DNA from: Butyrivibrio sp. MB2005
Lineage (GTDB): Bacteria > Bacillota > Clostridia > Lachnospirales > Lachnospiraceae
NCBI RefSeq assembly: GCF_000424285.1
Contig: NZ_KE384157.1
Span: forward strand, 316,682 to 380,681
Length of the DNA: 64,000 bases
Direction: 5' to 3'
The notes under the pieces were generated by a model. That model worked only from the letters and a program-made list of their open reading frames with translations, made no database searches and was not told the DNA's origin. Positions 34,894-43,715 of this stretch are shown here, in pieces. Within the stretch, counting starts at the first letter, position 1. Each line of letters opens with the position of its first letter. The position numbers were made by a program, and so were the translations under genes.

Positions 34894-37758
34894 ATGAATT
34901 TTGGCAGAAAGGGTATCCGAGACCAGCAACAGGAGCTCCTCTCAGCTACCACTAAATGGGGGAAAAAGATATCTCTCATTTCATTAGAATTAATGCTTAT
35001 AGCCTTTATAGGACTTGGTGTAATTGGAGTCGCAGCAGGCATTGGCGTATTTCGAGGCATCATTGATACTGCCCCGGAGATAGGAAATATCAGTGTTACG
35101 CCTACAGGCTACTCCACCTTTGTATACGATACCGAAGGCAATCAGACGGCGAAGCTCGTTTCAACGGACTCAAACCGTATCCCTGTATCCTGGGACATGA
35201 TTCCGGAGAATCTGCAGCATGCATTTGTCGCTATCGAGGATGAACGTTTCTACAAACACAACGGTATCGATATCCAGGGTATCATCCGTGCAGCTTTTGT
35301 AGGACTCGCAAGCCGCGATCTCTCGCAGGGTGCAAGTACAATCACCCAGCAGCTTTTGAAGAACAACGTATTTACCGGATGGACAAGTGAAAGCTCAGAC
35401 ATCGCCAAGATAAAGCGTAAGATTCAGGAGCAGTATCTGGCAATTCAGCTTGAAAAGACCATGAGTAAGGAGGATATCCTCCTTAACTATATGAACACCA
35501 TCAACCTTGGAAGTAACACTCTTGGTGTTCAGGCAGCATCTCTTAGATATTTTAATAAGTCTGTTGCAAATCTGTCGCTTTCCGAATGTGCCGTTATCGC
35601 AGGTATCACTCAGAACCCCAGCAGATATAACCCCATCACACATCCTGACAACAATGCTCAGAGACGTGATAAGGTTCTGAACAACATGCTTAAGCAGGGT
35701 TACATCACCCAGGGCGAATATGATGAAGCCATGGCAGATGATGTTTACGCAAGAATCCAGGTGGTTGACGAAGAGACTTCAGATGACAGCGTCAACTCAT
35801 ACTTCGTTGATGCACTTACCAATCAGCTCATCGACGACCTTATAAATGCAGGATATAATGAGACTCAGGCTTACACACTCCTATACAGCGGAGGGCTTAA
35901 GATCTACTCCACACAGGATCCTGCCATCCAGGCTATCTGTGACAGCGAGCTCAGTAATCCTGAGAATTACCCGGAATCAACCAAGTATCTTCTTGATTAT
36001 GCTCTTACTGTTTCCGATTCCGAGGGCAATAAGACCAACTACAGCTCTGAGATGATGAAGAGCTACTTCCAGCAGGAGAACCAGGGCTTCAATCTTCTAT
36101 TCAGTTCAGAAGAGGATGCTCTTGCCAAGATCGAAGAATACAAGGCTGCTGTAGTAGGTCCAAATGACAAGGTAGAGGGTGAGAATTACAATCTTACACC
36201 CCAGCCTCAGGTATCACTTACTATAGAAGATCATGCCACAGGTTATGTGGTAGCCATGGTTGGCGGCCGCGGAGCAAAGACAGCTTCCAGAACCCTTAAC
36301 AGAGCGACGGACACTGTTCGTCAGCCAGGTTCCACCTTCAAGGTTCTGTCTGCTTATGCTCCCGCACTTGACAGTGCAGGCTTTACACTGGCAACAGTTT
36401 TAAACGATGCACCTTTTAACTATCAGGGCGGTCGTCCGGTACGTAACTGGTACGGCGAAGCTTACAGAGGACTTACCACAGTCAGAACAGCTATAAAGGA
36501 TTCCATGAACATCATAGCTGTTAAGACCATAACCCTCATAACACCGCAGCTTGCATTTGATTATCTTAAGAATTTCGGCTTTACAACAATTGTTGAAAGC
36601 GAAGAGATAGGCGGAAAGATTTATTCAGATATCCAGGCGACCACCGCTCTTGGCGGACTCACACACGGTGTTACCAACCTTGAGCTGAATGCAGCTTATG
36701 CGGCAATAGCTAACGGTGGTGTTTATGTAAAGCCCAAGCTTTATACCAAAGTTGTGGATCACGATGGCAATACCATCCTTGATAACACACAGATTGATTC
36801 CACAAGAATCCTTAAGGATTCAACAGCATATCTTCTCACCAGCGCAATGACAGATGTTGTCACAAGCGGAACCGGTACTGCTGTTAACTTTGGAACCACT
36901 GCCATCGCAGGTAAAACAGGAACAACCTCTGATGAGAATGACGTATGGTTTGCAGGCTTTACCAACTACTACACTGCTACAACCTGGGCAGGCTACGACA
37001 ACAACGTTGATATGAACAAGGAAGAAGCAAAACTTGCCAAAACGTTGTGGCGAGCAGTTATGGAAAAGGTCCACGCAGACCTTCCTGCTGCCACTTTCGA
37101 AAAGCCTGACTCTGTAATAACAGCCACTGTATGTTCAAGATCAGGAAAAGCACCTATTGCAGGTCTTTGCGACGGAGTCCTGATGTCAGAGTATTTCGAA
37201 GAGGGAACCGTTCCCACTGAAAGCTGCGACGTACACTATGCAGGAACTATATGTCAGTTTGATAATGTACCTGCTACAGACACATGTCCTTTCAAAGTGA
37301 GCGGTATATTCGAACTCACACCTGCTGAACCCGCAGCACTGCAGGCTCAGTCCGGTGCCACTGCATCAGAAACACAGTACACGACAGAGCTTGATGAAAA
37401 CGGCAATCCTGTAACAAGACCTATTGTTACATGTCATCATACAGCTGAGTTTATGGCTCAGCCCACAATAACGGAGATCCTCGCACAGGAACAGGCACAA
37501 CTCGCAGAGCGCGGAATTCAGGTAACGCCTCAGCCCACAGATCCAAACGCAGCTCCTGCCGCGGATCCTAATGCGGCTCCCGCAGCTGACCCTAATGCAG
37601 CCCCTGCTGCGGACCCGGCAGCTGCAGCACAGCCTGCAGATCCCGTCCAGCAAAACGCTGAAGCAGCCATGGCTGAAGGCGCTGCCAACGCTGAGCAGCA
37701 GATAGGTGAAGCCAGGGATGAGCTTGGTCTTGAAGAAGAGGAAGAGGACGACGAGTAA
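34894..37758 (+). CDS. Class A penicillin-binding protein (PBP1A type)
   Basis: Bifunctional peptidoglycan synthase, 954 residues. It has a short cytoplasmic start, one transmembrane helix (about residues 30-55), a GT51 glycosyltransferase domain ('AIEDERFYKHNGID' with the catalytic Glu, 'GASTITQQLLKN') and a transpeptidase domain ('PGSTFKVLSAY' with the SxxK serine, 'DSMN' as SxN, 'KTGTT'). A C-terminal extension contains cysteines, then three exact DPNAAPAA octapeptides in a Pro/Ala tail and an acidic end (EEEEEDDE). The start at 34894 has GCGGAGG 6 bases upstream. Confidence 0.96.
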   Translation: MNFGRKGIRDQQQELLSATTKWGKKISLISLELMLIAFIGLGVIGVAAGIGVFRGIIDTAPEIGNISVTPTGYSTFVYDTEGNQTAKLVSTDSNRIPVSWDMIPENLQHAFVAIEDERFYKHNGIDIQGIIRAAFVGLASRDLSQGASTITQQLLKNNVFTGWTSESSDIAKIKRKIQEQYLAIQLEKTMSKEDILLNYMNTINLGSNTLGVQAASLRYFNKSVANLSLSECAVIAGITQNPSRYNPITHPDNNAQRRDKVLNNMLKQGYITQGEYDEAMADDVYARIQVVDEETSDDSVNSYFVDALTNQLIDDLINAGYNETQAYTLLYSGGLKIYSTQDPAIQAICDSELSNPENYPESTKYLLDYALTVSDSEGNKTNYSSEMMKSYFQQENQGFNLLFSSEEDALAKIEEYKAAVVGPNDKVEGENYNLTPQPQVSLTIEDHATGYVVAMVGGRGAKTASRTLNRATDTVRQPGSTFKVLSAYAPALDSAGFTLATVLNDAPFNYQGGRPVRNWYGEAYRGLTTVRTAIKDSMNIIAVKTITLITPQLAFDYLKNFGFTTIVESEEIGGKIYSDIQATTALGGLTHGVTNLELNAAYAAIANGGVYVKPKLYTKVVDHDGNTILDNTQIDSTRILKDSTAYLLTSAMTDVVTSGTGTAVNFGTTAIAGKTGTTSDENDVWFAGFTNYYTATTWAGYDNNVDMNKEEAKLAKTLWRAVMEKVHADLPAATFEKPDSVITATVCSRSGKAPIAGLCDGVLMSEYFEEGTVPTESCDVHYAGTICQFDNVPATDTCPFKVSGIFELTPAEPAALQAQSGATASETQYTTELDENGNPVTRPIVTCHHTAEFMAQPTITEILAQEQAQLAERGIQVTPQPTDPNAAPAADPNAAPAADPNAAPAADPAAAAQPADPVQQNAEAAMAEGAANAEQQIGEARDELGLEEEEEDDE

Positions 37759-37784
37759 ATCATAAGGATTTCATATGAAATAAC

Positions 37785-37820
37785 AAAGCAGCTGACCTTC
37801 AACATAGGTCAGCTGCTTTT
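37785..37820. terminator. Bidirectional intrinsic terminator
   Basis: AAAGCAGCTGACC (37785-37797) pairs perfectly with GGTCAGCTGCTTT (37807-37819) around a nine-base loop. It separates the convergent PBP and GGDEF genes. T/A runs on both sides are short. Confidence 0.85.
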
Positions 37821-37844
37821 GTATACTCATATTCCATTGTGAAC

Positions 37845-39422
37845 TTAATCATTGCGGGAAGCTTTCATAGCCTTCTTATTGGCATACATTGCTTTATTCG
37901 CACGTTTTAATACGCTGTTAACATCACGGTCAATCTCTTTATCGAAGCACGCATAGCCAATAGCCGCTGAGAAGGCAACCCATGGATCTGCATCTGTATT
38001 GGCTTCATTCTGTTTAATTGCATTGCTGAAATCTGCTATCAGCTTATCAAGGCTATTATAATCTAATTTTTCAAGTACTACACAAAACTCATCTCCGCCT
38101 ATTCTGAAGACCGGCGAATGTCTGAAGGTCTTACATATCAAAGTACACAGATTCTTTATAGCCAGATTGCCCTGTTCATGCCCGTAAGTATCGTTAATTC
38201 TCTTTAAGAAATTAAGATCGATCATGGCAATTGCAAACTCGGCATTTCCTGCAGCGATACCCCAGCTAAGCCTTTGAGCTTCCTGCTCGTATGCCAGCTT
38301 ATTTCTGATTCCGGTAAGTGAATCCTTATAAGCAAGCTCATTCATTATATCCGCCTGCTGCTTCATTTTACCCAGTTCATCCGAAGCCGATACAAGATTC
38401 TTCATATAGTTATCAAGCTCAAAGATCATGATGGCAATCTTTTCGGAAAGGGTTGTGATCTCATCATTACCGTTCCTTGACTGCTCGATTTCCTTTGCAA
38501 CCTTGATATCCTTGGTCTCGGAATACTGTTTGACACGTTTTTCAAGCTTGGAAAGTCTGCCTACATATCTTGCATTTATATATGCCACCAGAAGCATTAC
38601 ACCGCTTATAAGTACTATTGCGACAAATACCAGCTGCTGCATGGTGTTATATAAAATGTCTTTATTTACCGTATCTACTTCTATTTCAGCAGATACTACG
38701 CCGATTACTTCTCCGTCAATTATAAGCGGCGAATAATACGCATAGGTATGACCCAGTTCATTGTCATAAACATCGTATCCATGAGGATTTTCGCCTGTAT
38801 TATAGGCTTCCCACATGGTCTTGTGCTGTTCAAGCGGTTCTTCCACTGTTATACCGATATTGATATAATTCGGATCATCCTCTTTAGCTTCTCGTATGCA
38901 ATCAATGATATACGTCATGTATAAGGGATCTCCGGGCGGAGCAATATAATACGTAGTATAAACATTCATCGCCGTTCTGGCTTTTTCAAAGACTATGGTC
39001 CAGTATGCATGTCTGTATGTAAAATATGAAAGCTGCGTCTCATCATCACATTCAGTTATCTGAATATCAACGCCAAGGGTCTTATCGGGATATTTCTCGG
39101 CAAAAAGTTTTTCAAAAGCACCCCTGTAAGATCTGTACTCAGTAAAATCCATCGGGAGCTTCATTTCTTCATAGTGTGCCATGAGATAATCCTGGTAAAG
39201 GAGAGTATCCTCTTTTTCCTCTTCCATAAGATTCTTCAAATAGGCGCAAACATTCTGAAGGTTTTGCTCACATTGCTCCTGATAAATGGAAACCTGACTA
39301 TAGTAAGTAACCAGACCTACAATCAGCAGAATGACAAATGTGAAAACCCCAAAGGTGATCATGAACTTATTGGCGATTCTACCTCGTCTCTTATTCATAT
39401 TCTTTTTCTTTACACCATGCAT
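37845..39422 (-). CDS. Membrane diguanylate cyclase with extracytoplasmic sensor
   Basis: Predicted to make the second messenger c-di-GMP, 525 residues. An N-terminal helix (about residues 20-42) and a second (about 275-297) enclose a ~230-residue Cache-like sensor domain. A HAMP-like/coiled segment follows, then a GGDEF domain with an intact active site ('FRIGGDEFCVVLE'). The inhibitory RxxD site before GGDEF is absent ('RHSPVFRI'). Start uncertain: 39422 or the Met at 39398; neither has a strong ribosome site. The chemoreceptor gene lies 24 bases upstream on the same strand. Confidence 0.92.
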   Translation of the reverse strand: MHGVKKKNMNKRRGRIANKFMITFGVFTFVILLIVGLVTYYSQVSIYQEQCEQNLQNVCAYLKNLMEEEKEDTLLYQDYLMAHYEEMKLPMDFTEYRSYRGAFEKLFAEKYPDKTLGVDIQITECDDETQLSYFTYRHAYWTIVFEKARTAMNVYTTYYIAPPGDPLYMTYIIDCIREAKEDDPNYINIGITVEEPLEQHKTMWEAYNTGENPHGYDVYDNELGHTYAYYSPLIIDGEVIGVVSAEIEVDTVNKDILYNTMQQLVFVAIVLISGVMLLVAYINARYVGRLSKLEKRVKQYSETKDIKVAKEIEQSRNGNDEITTLSEKIAIMIFELDNYMKNLVSASDELGKMKQQADIMNELAYKDSLTGIRNKLAYEQEAQRLSWGIAAGNAEFAIAMIDLNFLKRINDTYGHEQGNLAIKNLCTLICKTFRHSPVFRIGGDEFCVVLEKLDYNSLDKLIADFSNAIKQNEANTDADPWVAFSAAIGYACFDKEIDRDVNSVLKRANKAMYANKKAMKASRND

Positions 39423-39446
39423 TACAATCTGTAATTACACTATGGA

Positions 39447-41246
39447 TCAAAGTTCAAACTTAGCAACGAAATTCTGAAGATCCTGTGCATTCTCAGCAAG
39501 CTTGTCAGATGCCTCAGCAACTTCGTGTGTTGAAGCGGTCTGCTGCTGTGATGCTGCGGAAACATTCTGAGTCTCGTCAGCTACGGTTACGCTCATTTCC
39601 TCAATTCTCTGGATATTATTTGCAATAGTATCTGTGCCGTTTGAAAGCTCTCCAACTATCTCGCTCATCTTGTTTGATTCATCAGCAATAGCATGAACCA
39701 TATCAACGATATTATTAAAGGTCTGGCCCGCTTCATTAACTGTCTCTGTTCCATCAACAACCTTCTGAGCGCCTTCTCTCATGGCTTCAACTGCGTCCTC
39801 GGAGCTCTTCATGATATCTTCAATAAGAGCTGTGATGTTGGCTGCTGCCTGATTGGACTCGTCTGCAAGCTTACTGATCTCACTTGCAACAACGGCAAAG
39901 CCTTTACCCATTTCGCCTGCTCTTGCTGCCTCAATGCTGGCATTAAGTGAAAGAAGGTTGGTCTGGCTTGCGATCTCAGAAATCGTATCAACAAAGGTAT
40001 CGATATTTTTAAGCTTCTCACCAAGTCCGTCAACTACCTCAGCTGTACTCTCTACAGAATCCTTGATAGTAGACATCATATTGGTGGCGTTGGTCATATC
40101 AGCTGCACCCTTGGCTGCTGCTTCATTGGTAGACTTGATCATATCGTTGGAACGAACGATAGCACTCTCAAACTCCTGCATATTGCTTACAAAGCTCTTT
40201 GTCTCATTACTTGCACCTGAAACTGCAGTAATCTGACCGGAGCAGGAATTTGCAACATTGGTACAGGAATTTGCAACCATCTCACTGGCCTGTGCAGACT
40301 GCGAAGCGCTGGCTGAAAGCTCCTCAGATGCTGAAGCTACATAAGCTGTGGTATCAGAGATTCTCATCATAAGATCTCTGATGTTGGTATGCATAAGATC
40401 AAGAGCTGAAGAAATAAGGCCGATCTCATTATTCTTGTTCTTGAGACTGCGAACCTTCTCCATCTCTTTATTTTCAGTAAAGTCACTGTTTGACATGCGA
40501 ACCATCTGATTGGTAACCATGACAATGGGAGTGGTAATTCTCTTAGCCATATAGATTGCTGCAACAAGCCCTATGACAATAAGTATTACAAGAAGTACGA
40601 TAGACTTCATAATACTGCTTGTAAGAGCATCCTTAGCGTGGGTCTCATAATTAGCAACCTGCTCGTCAATATAATCAATCCAGACACCTGTACCCATTAC
40701 CCAGTTGAAAGGCTGGAAATATGCTGTGTAATTAAGCTTAGGAAGGGGTTCTGTCTCATTAGGCTTAGCAAACATAAGCTGTGTAAAACCACCGCCATCC
40801 TGCATACCGTTGCGGATCATCTCCTGAATATACTTGGTTCCGTTAGGGTCTGTTGCATCCCATCTGGACTGACCCTCTGTATCTCTTCCAAGGAGAACCA
40901 CATTTATACCTTCTGCTGTATCAACCCAGAAATAGCCTGCTCCATCGTTATATTTCATCTCTCTGATAATATCAGCCGCTTCCTTCTGAGCTTCCTCCAT
41001 GGTCATCTCACCGGCCTGATATCTGTCATACATAACCTGAGCAACACTCATAGCTTCCTGAGTCTCATTTGTAAGCTCCGTCTTAATATCCTCAAGAAGT
41101 CTTTGCGTATAGGCTTCCGTCTGCTCATTATTGGTTGCTATCGTACTATTAATCGAAAATGCTTCAATCAGCACACCTGTTGTTACAACGGCGATAACAA
41201 AAACGCTTGCTATAACATACAACAAAGATCCTCTTTTTTTCTCCAT
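39447..41246 (-). CDS. Methyl-accepting chemotaxis protein (sCache_2 type)
   Basis: Chemoreceptor of 599 residues. Two transmembrane helices (about 7-28 and 212-232) flank a Cache_2-like sensor: '[18 protein letters not shown]' and '[16 protein letters not shown]' are typical. HAMP, then the long signalling helices with the conserved tip '[20 protein letters not shown]' and '[16 protein letters not shown]'. No CheW-binding partner genes are nearby. RBS AAGGA. Cotranscribed with the GGDEF gene, which pairs chemotaxis with c-di-GMP signalling. Confidence 0.95.
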   Translation of the reverse strand: MEKKRGSLLYVIASVFVIAVVTTGVLIEAFSINSTIATNNEQTEAYTQRLLEDIKTELTNETQEAMSVAQVMYDRYQAGEMTMEEAQKEAADIIREMKYNDGAGYFWVDTAEGINVVLLGRDTEGQSRWDATDPNGTKYIQEMIRNGMQDGGGFTQLMFAKPNETEPLPKLNYTAYFQPFNWVMGTGVWIDYIDEQVANYETHAKDALTSSIMKSIVLLVILIVIGLVAAIYMAKRITTPIVMVTNQMVRMSNSDFTENKEMEKVRSLKNKNNEIGLISSALDLMHTNIRDLMMRISDTTAYVASASEELSASASQSAQASEMVANSCTNVANSCSGQITAVSGASNETKSFVSNMQEFESAIVRSNDMIKSTNEAAAKGAADMTNATNMMSTIKDSVESTAEVVDGLGEKLKNIDTFVDTISEIASQTNLLSLNASIEAARAGEMGKGFAVVASEISKLADESNQAAANITALIEDIMKSSEDAVEAMREGAQKVVDGTETVNEAGQTFNNIVDMVHAIADESNKMSEIVGELSNGTDTIANNIQRIEEMSVTVADETQNVSAASQQQTASTHEVAEASDKLAENAQDLQNFVAKFEL

Positions 41247-41273
41247 AACATCTAGTTCCTTTCAGTAAAAAAT

Positions 41274-41295
41274 CGTAATTATACACGAAATTACG
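41274..41295 (-). promoter_or_regulatory. Promoter with palindromic operator before the chemoreceptor
   Basis: On the minus strand TATAAT (41283-41278) is embedded in CGTAATT-N8-AATTACG (41274-41280 and 41289-41295), a perfect 7-base inverted repeat. A protein bound there would cover the -10. The -35 is poor. Confidence 0.5.
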
Positions 41296-41347
41296 TTAAA
41301 GCGAATATACCATTTTTACTGGTGAAATACAATTAACCGTCACATAC

Positions 41348-41389
41348 AAAAAGCCGCTAAACGCAGATGTTATCTGCATTCAGCGACTT
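41348..41389 (-). terminator. Intrinsic terminator downstream of apbE
   Basis: An 18-bp stem (41351-41368 with 41372-41389) with three G-T-type positions and a three-base loop; on the minus strand TTTTTG follows. Ends the histidine kinase/apbE pair. Confidence 0.75.
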
Positions 41390-41465
41390 ATGAATATTCT
41401 ATAAACTTTTACTAAATATTGTCGAAACTACGCACATTTTATGAGTAATATGTTAAATTATCTAT

Positions 41466-42506
41466 TCATTTTTGATGGATTAGTTCAATATCACCTTTCA
41501 CCAAGCCATCATCAGTTATAATACATATCCCAGCCCCCATTCGCTTTGCGAGACTTACCGCCGCATCGGAATCCAGCATAAAGCAGGCTGTTGATAAGGC
41601 ATCTGACAAAAGCCCTGACTTTGCAACTATAGTAACAGAGGCATTTCCCTTTTTAGCAGGATATCCTGTTGCCGGATCAAGAATATGGTGATAGCGTTCC
41701 CCTTCATATTCTACAAAACGCTCGTAGGAACCTGAAGTTGATACGCTTTGCCATGGTCCGACCTGAATATATCCTATAAGTTCTCCATCACTAAATGGAT
41801 CTGTAATTCCCACATTCCAGTCATCGCCGTTTTCTTTTTCGCCGGCAGTAAGGACGCTGCCACCTGCAAGGATCACACCTCTTAACTCATCTCCACTACT
41901 TAGATAATCCCTGCAGCTGTCAAGATAGATACCCTTTCCGACAGCACCAAGATCAACACTCATCCCTTCCGGCATATAAATACGATGATCCTTAATCTGC
42001 AGCTTCTCATAGCCGCAATTGGATAAAGCCTCATCAATCTCGCTTTTAGCGGGTGGAACAAAGTCGCCTTTATTGTCACCGTTAGCCCATCCGTCGATAT
42101 CCCAAAGCTTCGTCAGTGCCCCCAGTGTTATATCAAAAGCGCCGTCACTCTCAGCTGAAATCCTAAGACATTCTGTCAGGACAGCCTCCATCTCCGGGGA
42201 AAGCTCATGGCCTTGCGGATCTCCTGCCGATGCATTTATCGCTGCCACTTCGGATGAATCAAGTCTCCAGGATAATGTATCTCTTTCTAATCTGTTACCA
42301 ATATTTACAAGCTCTGCTGAAGGGTCCTCAGTTTTCCCTTGTGAGCTTAGGTTTACCTGAAAAACCGTGCCCATGACAAAAGCAGTCTCGTTAAAAGAGG
42401 CCGTAGCATTTTGTCTGTTTTTAATAACTATAAACATGAAAATCAAAAGAACGATTGCTGAGACTAATGATACAATCAATCTGTTTCTGTCAAATTTAGG
42501 TTTCAT
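41466..42506 (-). CDS. apbE: ApbE, FAD:protein FMN transferase
   Basis: Attaches FMN from FAD to a Thr/Ser of flavoproteins such as Rnf/Nqr subunits, outside the membrane. 346 residues with an N-terminal signal anchor (residues 10-26). The ApbE fold shows 'FVMGTVFQVNLSS', 'GAFDITLGALTKLWD', 'VDLGAVGKGIYLD' and 'YHHILDPATGYPA', with the Mg/FAD-binding 'SDALSTACFMLD'. It starts inside the last codons of the kinase gene (11-base overlap), so translation is coupled. No rnf genes are in view. Confidence 0.95.
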   Translation of the reverse strand: MKPKFDRNRLIVSLVSAIVLLIFMFIVIKNRQNATASFNETAFVMGTVFQVNLSSQGKTEDPSAELVNIGNRLERDTLSWRLDSSEVAAINASAGDPQGHELSPEMEAVLTECLRISAESDGAFDITLGALTKLWDIDGWANGDNKGDFVPPAKSEIDEALSNCGYEKLQIKDHRIYMPEGMSVDLGAVGKGIYLDSCRDYLSSGDELRGVILAGGSVLTAGEKENGDDWNVGITDPFSDGELIGYIQVGPWQSVSTSGSYERFVEYEGERYHHILDPATGYPAKKGNASVTIVAKSGLLSDALSTACFMLDSDAAVSLAKRMGAGICIITDDGLVKGDIELIHQK

Positions 42507-43644
42507 CTATTTCAGGTACAAAAGGCAGCTCAATCTCTGCCGTAAATGTACTTCCCAGTCCTTCTTCACTTTCTGCCGTAATATCTCCATGCATGAGCCC
42601 TGCAAGTCTCTTTGATACAGCAAGACCAAGGCCTGTGCCTGCGCCATACTTGGAGGGATTTCTCTTTTCACGGGCAAATGGCATGAACAGACTTGGCATA
42701 AATGATGTGTTCATTCCACAGCCTTCATCAACTACCACAAAGGTAATCTTATAGCCCTTTTTGGTGCGAACTGCTGTGATAGTAAGTTCTACAGTATCAT
42801 CCCTGTCACTGAATTTTACAGCGTTTGAAGTCAGGTTGATGACCATCTGCTGGGTTCTTCCAAGGTCGCACATAACCTGTGGATTACCCTTATAATTTCT
42901 GTTTATGATAAGATTTACATTTTTATCCTCTGCCAGTGCACGGGTGATATTTTCAACTCCGTCCACAATCTCATCAAGAGAAGCGGCAGAAGGTTCAAGA
43001 TTAAGGTTACCTCCGTCAATTTTATCAATATCAAGAAGGTCACTTAAAAGGCTGCCAATATAATGACTGGATGTGTATATCTTTCGCATATCACTTTTAA
43101 GTATACTTACATCCGTTTGATTCATGCCCAAAAATGAAAGGGCTGAAATAGCATTCATAGGCATTTTTATCTCATTACTCATGCGGGATAAAAATTCAGA
43201 CATGCGCCTGTTGGCACGCTTTTCGTTATCAAGAAGTCTGTCGTTGAGGCGGCTTAAGCGCTCGATTTTGGCAATCCTTAGCTGCTCATCAGTGATGTCC
43301 ACAAAAGATCCCACAAGACCTATTATCTCATCTCCGCTGTAAATAGGAGTCTTGGTGGCCATAATAGTCCTTACTTCACCTTTTACGATACACAGTCCGT
43401 GCACGTTATGGGTACTCTCGCCTCTGAGCACTCTTAGCTCATCTTCCATGAAGGGAAGGGGATCCGGATGCCATCCCATATCCTCGTCGGTTTTGCCAAT
43501 AACAGCTTCTTCAGAATCGAAGCCATAGAATTTCAGAAATGCCTTATTCACGCCGACAAATCTACGCTGTGTATCCTTCCAAAAAATACAATCCTGAGTG
43601 GTATTTACCAGTATTTCAAAAAGATTTGCTTTAATTCTGTCCAT
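42496..43644 (-). CDS. PAS-domain histidine-kinase-like protein with Asn in place of the phospho-His
   Basis: A soluble 382-residue protein. A PAS domain (about 5-120; 'CIFWKDTQRRFVGVNKAFLKFYGF' region, read as CIFWKDTQRRFVGVNKAF) is followed by a HisKA helix and a HATPase domain. The ATP-binding motifs are intact: N box 'INLTSNAVKFS', G1 'DEGCGMN', G2 'GTGLGLAVSKRLAGLMHG'. The HisKA motif, normally F-x-x-x-(M/I)SHE(I/L)RTPL, reads 'FLSRMSNEIKMPMNAI': Asn157 (AAT, 43174-43176) replaces the phospho-accepting His. It may therefore be a non-phosphorylating sensor. No response regulator gene is adjacent. It overlaps apbE. RBS AGAGGA. Confidence 0.9.
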   Translation of the reverse strand: MDRIKANLFEILVNTTQDCIFWKDTQRRFVGVNKAFLKFYGFDSEEAVIGKTDEDMGWHPDPLPFMEDELRVLRGESTHNVHGLCIVKGEVRTIMATKTPIYSGDEIIGLVGSFVDITDEQLRIAKIERLSRLNDRLLDNEKRANRRMSEFLSRMSNEIKMPMNAISALSFLGMNQTDVSILKSDMRKIYTSSHYIGSLLSDLLDIDKIDGGNLNLEPSAASLDEIVDGVENITRALAEDKNVNLIINRNYKGNPQVMCDLGRTQQMVINLTSNAVKFSDRDDTVELTITAVRTKKGYKITFVVVDEGCGMNTSFMPSLFMPFAREKRNPSKYGAGTGLGLAVSKRLAGLMHGDITAESEEGLGSTFTAEIELPFVPEIDET

Positions 43645-43715
43645 ACTTAAATCCTCTGTGATATATGATAATCATCAATTTATGAGATGATACAAAATTA
43701 CAACACATTTTTTCG

